The translations under genes and the position numbers were made by a program. A stretch of 37,164 nucleotides of DNA from Chloroflexi bacterium CSP1-4 (lineage in GTDB: Bacteria; Chloroflexota; Limnocylindria; Limnocylindrales; CSP1-4), in NCBI GenBank assembly GCA_001443375.1, contig LDXM01000026.1, forward strand, positions 1 to 37,164, given 5' to 3'. Shown here piece after piece: positions 14,890 to 23,639 of this stretch. The notes beneath the pieces are model-generated. The model did not search any database, was not told where the DNA came from, and was given only the letters and a program-made list of their open reading frames with translations. Every line of letters starts with the position of its first letter. Position 1 is the stretch's first letter.

Positions 14890-16056
14890 ATGACGACGAT
14901 CCCGGTCCGGCCCGAGCCCCTCGGCAGCGCCCTCGCCCGCCTCGAAGCGCGCTGGGGGAGCGCCGCGATCCGGCTGGGCAGCGGACGGCGCATGGATGCC
15001 CGACCGACCGACGACGGGGCCTCGACCTCCGGCGCCCTCGCCCTCCTCCCGGCGCCCCGGCTCGAGCCGACGCCGGCCCCGAGCAGCACCCCGAACGCCG
15101 AGGCCATCTCGACCGGCTTCCCGGCGCTCGACGCGATCCTCGGCATGGGCGGCCTGCCGCGCCGTGCCGCCGCGTCCTTCCGCGGCGATGCCTCCTCGGG
15201 CAAGACGACGCTCGCGCTGCGCTGCGTCGCGACCGCCCAGGCGGCCGGCGGCATCGTCGCCTGGTTGGACCTCGGTCGTGCCTTCGACCCGCTGGAGGCG
15301 GCGGCGCGCGGCGTGGACCTGCGCTGGCTCGTCGTGCTCCGACCGAGCGACCCGGAAGAGGGGCTGCGCCTCGCCGGCGCGCTCGTCTCGGGGCGTGCGG
15401 TCGACCTGCTCGTGCTCGACCTGCCGCCGCGCCTCCCGGCGACCCACGAGGCGCTCATCCGCCGCCTGGCCGCCCACGCCCGGCGGATCGGCGTGCAGAT
15501 GCTCGTCCTGGAGCCGGTCAGCCTCGCCACGCCGCTCCACGGCGCGCTGGCGGAGGCGGCCGGCCTGCGCCTGGAGCTGGTGCGCTCGGGCTGGATCCGG
15601 CTCGGGCGGGACGTGGTCGGGCAGCGCACGGCGGTGACCGTGGCCAAGAACCGTTTCGGGCCGCCGGGCCGGCGCGCGGAGCTGGAGATCCGCTACCTCG
15701 ACGACGGGGAGCGGATGGCCGCCGTGGCCCGCCTCCTCGACGCCGCGGGGGAGGCGGGCGGGGAGGACACCGGCCCACCGCGCGCCCGTGCGCCGGCCGT
15801 CCCACCGGGTGCCGCGCCGCGCTCCGTCCAGAAGCCCCCGACCCCGCTCGTGACCGTCGACCATGCGCCTCCTCCACCTCGTCTGGCCCCATCTCCCGCT
15901 CCGCCTCGAGCTCGCCCGGCAGGGGCTGCCCTGGACGCCGGAGACGCCGCTCGTCCTCGGTGGGCAGCCCTGGGACTCGGGCACGGTCCTCGACCGGAGC
16001 CCGGCCGCGGCGCGCCTCGGCGTGCGGCCCGGCCAGCCGCTGGGAGCCGCCCATAA
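14890..16056 (+). CDS. imuA: ImuA, RecA-like SOS mutagenesis protein
   Basis: 388 aa from ATG 14890. An in-frame ATG at 14878 lies inside the -10 box and is therefore unlikely. The N-terminal helical region is followed by ISTGFPALDAILGMGGLPRRA, a Walker A motif GDASSGKTT (about residues 99-107) and a Walker B-like DLLVLDL, as in ImuA/SulA-like RecA paralogues. ImuA works with ImuB and DnaE2 in damage-induced mutagenesis. From about residue 290 the sequence becomes Pro/Ala-rich. Its last 64 codons overlap imuB by 194 nt, unusually long. A +1 shift would end the frame at a TGA at 15851, just before imuB, so the C-terminus may be shorter. Confidence 0.85.
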   Translation: MTTIPVRPEPLGSALARLEARWGSAAIRLGSGRRMDARPTDDGASTSGALALLPAPRLEPTPAPSSTPNAEAISTGFPALDAILGMGGLPRRAAASFRGDASSGKTTLALRCVATAQAAGGIVAWLDLGRAFDPLEAAARGVDLRWLVVLRPSDPEEGLRLAGALVSGRAVDLLVLDLPPRLPATHEALIRRLAAHARRIGVQMLVLEPVSLATPLHGALAEAAGLRLELVRSGWIRLGRDVVGQRTAVTVAKNRFGPPGRRAELEIRYLDDGERMAAVARLLDAAGEAGGEDTGPPRARAPAVPPGAAPRSVQKPPTPLVTVDHAPPPPRLAPSPAPPRARPAGAALDAGDAARPRWAALGLGHGPRPEPGRGAPRRAARPAAGSRP

Positions 16057-17101
16057 GCTCGCCCCGGAGGCGACTTTCCTGACGGCCGACCCGTCGGCCT
16101 ATCGGGCGGCCTTCGAGGCCGCGCTCGAGGCGCTGGCCGCCTTTACGCCGGCTCTCGAGGGCGAGGCCGACCCGGCCGCGCCGGCCTTCGGGCGGGCGAT
16201 CCTGGGCATCGAGGGCCTCGATCGGCTGTGGGGCGACGAGGCGACACTCACCGCGCGGGCCCGGGCGGCCGTGGCGTCGCTCCTGCCCACGGAGCCACGG
16301 GCGGGGATCGGCGATACGCGCTTCGGGGCGGCCGTGGCGGCCGCGCTGGCGACGAGGGACGCGCCGCTCGTCGCCATCCTGCCGGGCGGCGCGGCGGAGG
16401 AGGCGGCCTTCCTGGCGCCGCTGCCCATCGGCCTCCTGCCCGCGCCCGAGCTGGAGCAGCGCTTCGCGCTCTTCGGGCTGCGCCGCATGGGGGAGCTGGC
16501 CGCGCTGCCGCGCTCGGCGGTCGTGGCCCGCTTCGGCTCGCTCGGCGGAGAGCTCCACGACCTCGCCCGCGGCCTGGACGGCCGGCCGCTCCGCCCTCGT
16601 CGCCCGATCGAGCGGCTGCGCGCCGACGCGGAGCTGAACCCGCCGGTGGAGAGCCGCGACGCGCTGCGCTTCGTCCTCCACCATCTCGCCGGCGCGCTCT
16701 GCGCGCAGCTCGCGGCGCGTGGCGCGGGCGCCGCGAAGGCGATCCTGGAGCTGGAACTGGAGCGCGGCGCGCCGCTGCGCATCGAGCAGGTCCTGCCCGA
16801 GCCGGTGGCGCTGCCGGAGCTCGTGGAGCGCCTCCTCGTGGCCCGCCTGGAGGCGACGGTCCTGCCTGCCCCGGCCACGCGCCTGGCCCTCGAGCTGGAC
16901 GGGACGGCGCCGCAGGCGGGCACGCAGCTCGGCCTCTTCACGCCGCAGTCGGCGGGGGCCGATCGTCTGGCCTGGCAGCTGGCCGGCCTCGCCATCCGCT
17001 TCGGACCCGGGCGCATCTGGCGGGTCGAGCTGCGCGACCCGGAAGCGCCGCTGACCGAAGGGCGCGTGGCCTGGACGGCCGCGGGGGAGGGGACGACGTG
17101 A
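15863..17101 (+). CDS. imuB: ImuB, catalytically inactive Y-family polymerase-like protein
   Basis: 412 aa beginning MRLLHLVWPHLPLRLELARQG. The overall layout is that of a Y-family polymerase: palm, then FALFGLRRMGELAALPRSAVVARFG as helix-hairpin-helix/thumb, then a little-finger-like C-terminus. The metal-binding acidic residues are missing: no DxD near the N-terminus, and ILGIEGLDRLWGDE replaces the catalytic SxDE block. This is the mark of ImuB, which acts as a hub. QLGLF at residues 355-359 matches the beta-clamp binding consensus QLxLF. The gene overlaps imuA and overlaps the next gene by 4 nt, so it is in one SOS-controlled operon. Confidence 0.9.
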   Translation: MRLLHLVWPHLPLRLELARQGLPWTPETPLVLGGQPWDSGTVLDRSPAAARLGVRPGQPLGAAHKLAPEATFLTADPSAYRAAFEAALEALAAFTPALEGEADPAAPAFGRAILGIEGLDRLWGDEATLTARARAAVASLLPTEPRAGIGDTRFGAAVAAALATRDAPLVAILPGGAAEEAAFLAPLPIGLLPAPELEQRFALFGLRRMGELAALPRSAVVARFGSLGGELHDLARGLDGRPLRPRRPIERLRADAELNPPVESRDALRFVLHHLAGALCAQLAARGAGAAKAILELELERGAPLRIEQVLPEPVALPELVERLLVARLEATVLPAPATRLALELDGTAPQAGTQLGLFTPQSAGADRLAWQLAGLAIRFGPGRIWRVELRDPEAPLTEGRVAWTAAGEGTT

Positions 17102-17346
17102 CCCGCCTGCTCGGCCGCCTGCCGCGCATCGAGGTCGACTGCGACGCTCTCGGTCGCCCGTCACGCCTGCGCTGGGAGGGCTGGAGCGAGCCGGTCGAGG
17201 TCTGCAACCAGTGGCGCGTCGAGGAGGCCTGGTGGCGTCACCCCATCCAGCGCGACTACTACAAGGTCGCCGGGCCGCGCCTCCTCGCGCTCGTCTATCG
17301 CGACGGAGTGGACGGAACCTGGCACCTCGAACGCGTCTACGACTGA
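17098..17346 (+). CDS. DUF6504 family protein
   Basis: 82 aa from GTG 17098, overlapping the imuB stop by 4 nt (GTGA). It contains RLRWEGWSEPVEVCNQWRVE and EAWWRHPIQRDYYKVAG, the Trp-rich pattern of DUF6504 proteins. These are commonly encoded next to imuB or dnaE2 in actinobacterial-type genomes. Biochemical function is unknown. Its place as the third gene of the SOS operon suggests an accessory role in translesion synthesis. Confidence 0.78.
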   Translation: MTRLLGRLPRIEVDCDALGRPSRLRWEGWSEPVEVCNQWRVEEAWWRHPIQRDYYKVAGPRLLALVYRDGVDGTWHLERVYD

Positions 17347-17357
17347 CCGGGGAGGAC

Positions 17358-17389
17358 GACTCGACCCCGGGGGAGACCGGGGTCGAGTC
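17358..17389 (+). terminator. Strong hairpin after the imuA operon
   Basis: GACTCGACCCCGG (17358-17370) pairs perfectly with CCGGGGTCGAGTC (17377-17389) across a 6-nt loop, 12 nt after the DUF6504 stop. No T-tract follows. It is the probable terminator of the imuA-imuB-DUF6504 transcript. Confidence 0.6.
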
Positions 17390-17402
17390 AAAGGAGGGGG
17401 GA

Positions 17403-17457
17403 CATCCGACCGACCTGGCTCGAAGAGGAGGAGAGCCCGAGCCAGGACGATCGGATG
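17403..17457. repeat. Second, two-tier stem-loop downstream of the imuA operon
   Basis: Outer arms CATCCGA/TCGGATG (17403-17409, 17451-17457) and inner arms CCTGGCTCG/CGAGCCAGG (17414-17422, 17438-17446) are separated by a symmetric 4/4 internal loop, with a purine-rich 15-nt hairpin loop (AAGAGGAGGAGAGCC). The well-formed structure in a 196-bp non-coding stretch could be a backup terminator or a small RNA. Confidence 0.4.
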
Positions 17458-17542
17458 GCCATCAGCACGAGGCTGCGACCAGAAAGACGACCGGACCCTG
17501 GGAGGTGTGACGTGCGCCGGCGACGATGCGTCAGGCGCACGG

Positions 17543-17641
17543 TCAGGCGGGGATGGCGCCGACGACCAGGACGATCACGAAGATGGCGAGGACGAGGGCG
17601 AGGAGGCCCGCGCCGAGGACGTCGCGCCAGGTGAGCTTCAT
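17543..17641 (-). CDS. Putative 32-aa single-span membrane peptide
   Basis: It begins MKLTWRDVLGAGLLALVLAI and continues as a hydrophobic helix ending GAIPA. The N-terminal Lys/Arg and single helix of about 22 residues suit a small inner-membrane peptide. It lies downstream of the M23 peptidase gene on the same strand, with a 31-nt gap. No clear ribosome site is seen; a TATCCT hexamer 9 nt before the ATG might allow leaderless expression. No family is recognised. Confidence 0.45.
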   Translation of the reverse strand: MKLTWRDVLGAGLLALVLAIFVIVLVVGAIPA

Positions 17642-17672
17642 GCGATGCTGAGGATAGGCCTTCGCGAGCGTC

Positions 17673-18617
17673 TCAGTCCGGGGTGGGCTGCTCGGCCTCG
17701 TGGCGCCGGCGCTGCGATTCGAGGAGCGGCGCCAGCGGCCCGTAGCCAGGCGAGATCTCGGGCGGCGGCTGGCCCGGCACCTCTCGCGGCGCCCCGTTCT
17801 CGAACAGCGACAGGACGCGCAGCGGATCGATCCGCTCGCGGCCGCTGACCGGGTAGCGCCAGCGCTCGACGAGGTCGGGGGCGACGGGCAGCCAGGCTCC
17901 GTCCATGCGGATCAGGCCGTAATGGAGGTGGCAGCCGGTGGCGTTGCCGGTGGCACCCTCGCGGCCGATGCGCTGGCCGGCCTCGACGTGATCACCCTTC
18001 GTCACCAGCGCGCGGCTGAGGTGGACGTAGATGCTGCGATAGCCGTTGCCGTCGTCGACGACGACGACGATCGGATAGGCGGCCGTGGACAGCTTGCGTT
18101 TCGCAGCCAGGTCGTAGAAGGCATCGGGCGGCCCGTCGAAGCCGAGGTAGCCCTCGGACCGGCGACCCGCGTAGAGGACCGTCCCGGCGTGCGCGGCACT
18201 GACCGTGTCGCCGCAGTACGTGGCGATGTCGATGCCGTCGTGGACGCGCTGACCGTCGATGACGACGAAGCCGCTGTCAGTGGGGGCGAACCAGGTCGTG
18301 ACACGGCCGCCGAGGACCGGCCAGCGGTAGCCGCTCAGTCGCTCGGGGGGCAGGCTCGTGGGACCGGGTGAGGCGGGCACCGTGTCGCCGCCGTCGGCGG
18401 AGAGGCGTGGGGCCATCGAGGCGGCGACGGGGCCCGTCAGGGGCAGGCTCGGCGGGGCTCCGTCCGGGGCTGGCGGCGCCGCGGCCAGGCTCGGCAGGGC
18501 GAGGGCGACGGCAAGGGCGGCAAGGACGCCTCCGAGGAGGCGGCCGAGCGAGCGGCGGCGGGCGCGCCGCGGCCGGGCGCCGATGCGGCCGGGGTCGGAT
18601 CGTCGGATGGGCAGCAT
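17673..18617 (-). CDS. M23-family (LytM-type) secreted peptidase
   Basis: 314 aa. A very basic N-terminus precedes a hydrophobic signal/anchor (about residues 24-47). A Pro-rich linker leads to the M23 domain. Zinc ligands are seen as His126 and Asp130 in VHDGIDIA and His232 in HLHYG, with His199 (YVHLS) as the further catalytic histidine. A roughly 30-residue insertion (EGYLGFDGPPDAFYDLAAKRK) lies between the first and second blocks. It is a predicted cell-wall or envelope peptidase. It diverges from dnaE2, with 53 bp between its start and the dnaE2 -35 box. Confidence 0.87.
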   Translation of the reverse strand: MLPIRRSDPGRIGARPRRARRRSLGRLLGGVLAALAVALALPSLAAAPPAPDGAPPSLPLTGPVAASMAPRLSADGGDTVPASPGPTSLPPERLSGYRWPVLGGRVTTWFAPTDSGFVVIDGQRVHDGIDIATYCGDTVSAAHAGTVLYAGRRSEGYLGFDGPPDAFYDLAAKRKLSTAAYPIVVVVDDGNGYRSIYVHLSRALVTKGDHVEAGQRIGREGATGNATGCHLHYGLIRMDGAWLPVAPDLVERWRYPVSGRERIDPLRVLSLFENGAPREVPGQPPPEISPGYGPLAPLLESQRRRHEAEQPTPD

Positions 18618-18670
18618 CGCGCCGGACTATAGCCGAGCGGGATAAGCGCGGGACGCCGGGCGCGGGAGGA

Positions 18671-18699
18671 TTGCCGAGATAGAACGGATGTTCTATCAT
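18671..18699 (+). promoter_or_regulatory. LexA (SOS) box within the dnaE2 promoter
   Basis: AGAAC-GGAT-GTTCT (18681-18694) within the larger palindrome ATAGAAC/GTTCTAT (18679-18696). -35 TTGCCG (18671-18676), 17-nt spacer, -10 TATCAT (18694-18699). The junction GTTCTATCAT is identical to that at imuA, so both transcripts should respond to the same LexA-like repressor. Confidence 0.85.
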
Positions 18700-18731
18700 C
18701 GATGGGGCCCCCAAGCCAACGGAGCGGCCCC

Positions 18732-21700
18732 ATGTCCCGACCCGCGGCACCCTTCGCCGAGCTCCATGCGCACACGAACTTCTCGTTCCTCGACGGGGCC
18801 TCGAGCCCCGACGACCTCGTCGCCCGGGCGCTCGAGCTGGGCCTCGACGCCCTCGCGGTGACCGACCACGGGGGCCTCTACGGCGCCGTCCGTTTCGTCG
18901 GCGTGGCACAGGAGGCGGGCCTGCGGCCGATCGTCGGACTGGAGGTCGAGCTGCTCGACGCCGCGGCGGCGGATCCCTCGGGCGTCGTCGTGCCGCGACG
19001 GAGGGCACGGCGCACGGTGGCCGCGCCCGGGTCGGCCCCGCCCGTCGAGGGGCGGCCGGTGCGCCCGGCCGTCGAGCGGCAGCGGCCGCCGGGGCATCGG
19101 GACCCGAGACGGGAAGAGTTGCGGCGGGTGCGCGACCGCGAGCGGGGGCCGCACCTCATCCTGCTGGCCCGCGACCTGACCGGCTACCGCAGCCTGTGCC
19201 GGATGATCAGCGCGGCGCACCTGGCGGGCACGAAGAGCGTGCCACGCTTCACGCAGGCGCTCCTGGAGCGCCACGCAGAGGGGCTCGTGGCGCTCTCCGG
19301 CTGCCGCCACGGCGAGATCGCCCGGCGGCTGCTGGCCGGCGATCGGGCCGGGGCCGCCGCGGTGGCCCGCCGGTACGCGGCGCTCTATGCGACGGTGGAG
19401 GGGATCGGCGGCGGCTTCTTCCTCGAGCTCCAGCACCATCTCCTGCCCGACGACGACTTCCTCGCCGGGCAGACGGCCGCCCTGGCCGCCGAGCTGGGGC
19501 TGCCGGTCGTGGTCACCAACGACGCCCACTACGCGCGCCCGGAGGACCGCGAGCTGCAGGACGTCCTGGTCGCCATCCGCCACGGCCTGACGCTCGAGGA
19601 GAGCGGCCATCTGCGCCGTCCCAACGGGGAGTTCCACCTGAAGTCCGCGGCGCAGCTGGCCGCGCTGCCGCCGGGGGAGCCGGGTGCCGCGCCGGTCGTG
19701 TGTCGGGCCTGGTCGGAGGGGCTGCGGACGGCCGGAGAGCTCGGCGCCCGCTGCGGCATCGACCTCGGCTTCGAGCGCTACCGCTTCCCCGGCTTCCCCG
19801 TGCCCAGGGGGGAGACGCCCTTCAGCGTCCTCGAGCGGCTCTGCCACGAGGGAGCGCGGAAGCGCTATCAGCCCATGACGCCCGCCGTCGTCAAGCAGCT
19901 CGCCCACGAGCTCGACGTCATCGAGCGCACCGGCCTGGCCGAGTTCTTCCTCATCTGCTGGGACCTCATGCGCTTCGCCCGCGAGCGGGGCATCCCTGCC
20001 CAGGGGCGCGGCAGCGCGGGCGACTCGATCCTCGCCTACGTGCTCGGCATCACCCGCGTCGACCCCATCCGCCACCGCCTCCTCTTCGAGCGCTTCATCA
20101 ACGAGGGGCGGACGGCCTACCCGGACGTGGACATCGACTTCGCCTCGTCGCGCCGCGAGGAGGTGATCCAGTACGTCTACCAGCGCTATGGCGAGGCCCA
20201 CACGGGCATGGTCTGCAACGTCGTCACCTACCGGGCGCGGTCGGCCGTGCGCGAGGTGGGGTACGCGCTGGGCTTCCCGCGCCCGCTCGTGGACCGCGTG
20301 GCCAAGGCGCTCGAAACGTACGACTCGGTCATGGTGCGCCGGGACCTGGAGGCGGACGGCGGCTTCGCCGAGTTCTTCCGCGCCCCGGCGCCGGCGCCGG
20401 TGGCCGCGGTCCTGCCGCGCGCCCTGCCCGACCGCCTGGCGCCGCGGATGTCGCTGCGCCCCGGTCCCTCCGACGACGAGGGCGGCCCCGGCGACACCCC
20501 CGCCAGCGTGCGCTGGCTGCGGGGCGGCGGGCCGGTGGCTCCGCTGTCCGTCGGGATGTCCGAGCCCGGTTCACCGTCGCTGCCCGCCGGGATGTCAGTT
20601 GTACTGTCACGAGGCACACAAGTCGGGCGCGCGCGGCCGGAACGGGCCCTCGGTGGAGGCTCAATCGAGCCGGGGCAGGGGGTCGGCGAGCGTGGATCGG
20701 CTGCCGGGGAGCATCCTGGCGGGCGAGACGAGTCGATCGGCGGGTCGTTGGACGCCGAGATGCTGTCTGGTGACAGTAGTACTGACATCGAGGCCGACAA
20801 GCTCGTCGCCGGCCCTGGCCGCGTCGCCGGCCCTGGCCACGCGGCCGACGCCCCGCCGGGCACGATCGGTGGACGGGCCATCGATCCCGAGACGGGCGTG
20901 CTGCGGCCCCCGGAGCGGCGCACCGACCGGCTAGGGCGGCCGAGCCACTGGGATCCGCCGGAGCCGCCATCGCCGCCACAGCCACGAGGTGGCAGCACCG
21001 TCGGCCTCTCGCCCTGGGAGCGCTGGCTGGAGCTGTGCGCCCGCATCGACGGCTTCCCGCGCCACCTCGGCATCCACGTCGGGGGCATGCTCGTGACGCG
21101 GGCGCCGCTGGTGGACATCGCGCCGCTGGAGCGGGCCTCGATGCCCGGCCGGGTCGTCGTCCAGTACGACAAGCGCGACATCGAGTCGATGAAGCTCATC
21201 AAGCTCGACCTGCGGGCTGCGCATGCTGTCGGCCATCGACGACGCCCTCCGGGACATCCAGGCCGATTGCGGCGTCCACGTCGACCTCGACCGCCTGCCC
21301 GAGGACCTGCCCGAGGTCTTCGCCATGATCGGGGCGGCCGACACGGTGGGCGTCTTCCAGATCGAGTCGCGGGCGCAGATGCAGACGCTGCCGCGCTCGC
21401 GGCCGGAGACGCTCGACGACCTCGTGGTGGAGGTGGCGATCATCCGTCCCGGCCCCATCCAGGGCAACGCCGTCCACCCCTACCTGCGCCGCCGCCAGGG
21501 GCTCGAGCCGGTGGCCTACCTCCATCCCAGCCTCGAGCCGGTCCTGGCCGAGACGCTGGGGGTGATCCTCTACCAGGAGCAGGTCATGAAGATCGCCATC
21601 GAGGTGGCCGGCTTCAGCGCCGCCGCCTCGGACGGCTTCCGCCGGGCGATGGGCACCTGGCGCTCCAGCCGGGAGATGGAGAAGCTCCATCGCGGCTTCG

Positions 21701-22908
21701 TCGAGGGCTGCGTCGCCACGAGCGGCCTGACCGAGGCCGAGGCGGAGGAGCTCTACCGCCAGGTGGCCGGCTTCGCCAGCTTCGGCTTCAACAAGAGCCA
21801 TGCGGCGGCCTTCGCGCGCACGGCCTACGAGTCGGCCTTCCTGAAGCTGGCCTACCCGGCGCAGTTCACGGTCGGGCTCATCAACGCCCAGCCGATGGGC
21901 TTCTACCCGGTGGAGGTGCTGATCAACGACGCGAAGCGCCATGGCGTGGCGGTCCTGCCCGTGGACCTCGACCGCAGCCGCTACCGCACCACGACCGAGT
22001 GGACCGGCATGTCCGGCGAGCCACTCCCCGCCGGTGCCGGGATCGCGCGCCGGCCGGAGCCCGTCCGGAGCCCGGCCTGCGTCGTGCTGGAGGGGGAGGC
22101 GCGGCGCCGGCTGGCGGCGGAGAACGCTGTGGGCTATGGCATCCGCCTCGGACTGCACCTCGTCAACGGCATCGGCGAGGAGCTCGGGGAGCGGCTGGAG
22201 GCGGAACGCGAGCGTGGCCGGTACCGCTCGCTGGCCGACGTCGTCGCCCGCACCGGGCTCTCCGAGGAGCTGCTGGAGCGGCTCATCCGGGCCGGCGCGC
22301 TCGACTCGCTCGGCCGCCCGCGGCGCGAGCTGCTCTGGCAGCTGCGCGAGGTCGCCGGGGCGACGAAGGGGCGCCCGATCGCCGGGCCCGCCGCCTCCCG
22401 ACCCCTCGACCTCCGCCTGCCGGCCACCGCGGCGCCGGATCTCCCGCCGCCCTCGGAACTGGAGCGCCTCGGCGACAGCTACGCGATCCTCTCGCTCGAC
22501 GCCCGGCGCCAGGTCATCGAGCTCTTCCGCCCGGCGCTCGACCGCCTGGGCGCGGTCAGCGCGGCCCGGCTCGCCGAGCATCCGCCGGGCAGGGTGGCCA
22601 TCGGCGGGCTTGTCGTCACGCGCCAGCACCCCATGACCGCGAAGGGCACCGTGTTCCTGGCCGTGGAGGACGAGACGGGCATGGTCAACGTCACGCTCTG
22701 GCCGGACGCCTGGGCGCGGCTGCGCGGTGTCGTGCGGCGCCACGCGCTGCTCTACATCGAGGGCACGCTCCAGCGCGAGACGAACGTGGTCAACCTCGTG
22801 GCGCGGCGGATCCTGCCGCTGCCCGAGCTGGCGCGCGGCGTGGGCGGGCCGTCACGGCCGGAGGGTGTGCGACAGCTCGGCCACGCCGCGATGCGGCGGC
22901 TGGCCTGA
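18732..22908 (+). CDS. dnaE2: Error-prone DNA polymerase III alpha subunit DnaE2, with an internal frameshift
   Basis: About 1392 aa when the frame is restored, against roughly 1050-1100 usual. The start at ATG 18732 has GGAG 7 nt upstream; the ATG at 18702 precedes the predicted transcription start. An N-terminal PHP domain (AELHAHTNFSFLDGAS, VTDHGGLYG) is followed by the polymerase core with GRGSAGDSILAYVLGIT and the catalytic YPDVDIDF. After the fingers come FASFGFNKSHAAAFA, a helix-hairpin-helix region and a C-terminal OB fold (VAIGGLVVTRQHPMTAKGTVF). Extra sequence is a roughly 60-aa basic insert after the first PHP block and a roughly 230-aa low-complexity insert (about 20380-21010) holding two palindromic repeats. 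At 21210-21217 two bases appear missing: DLxGLRMLSAI continues only in another frame from 21217 to 22908. Confidence 0.9.
20591..20789. repeat. Paired inverted palindromic repeats inside dnaE2
   Basis: The forward copy GATGTCAGT-TGT-ACTG (20591-20612 with its TCACGA flank) and the inverted copy CAGT-AGT-ACTGACATC (20769-20789) match the repeats at 4403-4586, including the outward GATG/CATC ends and the CACGA flank shared by the forward copies. They sit 178 bp apart and the coding frame stays open across them, adding sequence such as GMSVVLSRG and SGDSSTDIEA to DnaE2. Confidence 0.7.
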
Positions 22909-22949
22909 TGCCATCCGAGCGCCGGGTCCCGCGAAGGTCAGCCGCGGAG

Positions 22950-23639
22950 TCAGCGGCCGGTCCGGCCCGGGCGGGCCTCCTGCTTCGCCTTGCGGCGCTG
23001 CTCCTGGGCCCGGGCATCGCGGGCGGCCCGCTGTCGGCGGCTGTTCTCGCCGAGGAACTTGCGGTACCAGCCGGCGAGGCCGCCGAAGAGCGCGCCCATC
23101 GCCGACGCGTACACGAAGTACGTGACCGACACCGACAGGAGGTCCCCCGTCTCGACCGTGCCCGGCTGGAGCGAGGAGGTGCCGATGCTCACGACGATCG
23201 CGGCGTTGACGACGCCCAGCAGCAGCCCGACGAGGTACGTCCCGCGATGGGCCACGAACCCGCCCACGAGCACCGGGATCGCCGGCGGCGTGACCATCAG
23301 CCCGTAGTAGAAGCGCAGGGCGCCGGCGGCGTCCGCGCTCATGTAGGTCGCGACGGCGTACGCCAGCGGCGCGGACAGCATCAGCGCGAAGGCGAGCCAC
23401 AGCCAGCGATTCGCCCGCAACTCGGCCGGGAGGGCCCGCAGGTCGGCACGGACGTCCGGCATGCGGAAGCCGAGGATGCCACGGCGGGCCGGCTCGGCGG
23501 ACGCGGCAGCGGACATCGCGGCGCTCGACGACGCGGTCGGCGTCACGACGTCCCCGCTCAGCACATTCGGCTGGATCGACTGGGCGGCGCGGTGGTGGCG
23601 GCGCGCCTCGGCGCGAGCGGTGCTCTTGGAGCGGGGCAA
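22950..23639 (-). CDS. Four-span membrane protein, unknown function
   Basis: 229 aa from a TTG start at 23639, supported by AAGGAG 9 nt upstream. The N-terminal 75 residues are polar and low in complexity. Four hydrophobic helices follow (about 80-100, 110-133, 136-158, 171-195), then a strongly basic, Arg/Lys/Gln-rich tail (SRRQRAARDARAQEQRRKAKQEA) likely to be cytoplasmic. The gene converges on dnaE2 with a 41-bp gap. A TACCAT -10 candidate lies at 23690-23685. The ribosome site can pair with the CTCCT just before the start codon. No family is recognised. Confidence 0.68.
   Translation of the reverse strand: MPRSKSTARAEARRHHRAAQSIQPNVLSGDVVTPTASSSAAMSAAASAEPARRGILGFRMPDVRADLRALPAELRANRWLWLAFALMLSAPLAYAVATYMSADAAGALRFYYGLMVTPPAIPVLVGGFVAHRGTYLVGLLLGVVNAAIVVSIGTSSLQPGTVETGDLLSVSVTYFVYASAMGALFGGLAGWYRKFLGENSRRQRAARDARAQEQRRKAKQEARPGRTGR

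Noticed and set aside
18702-18731. ATG at 18702 as dnaE2 start
   Set aside because: It lies 3 nt after the -10 box, upstream of the expected transcription start. The ATG at 18732 has GGAG and matches the family N-terminus.
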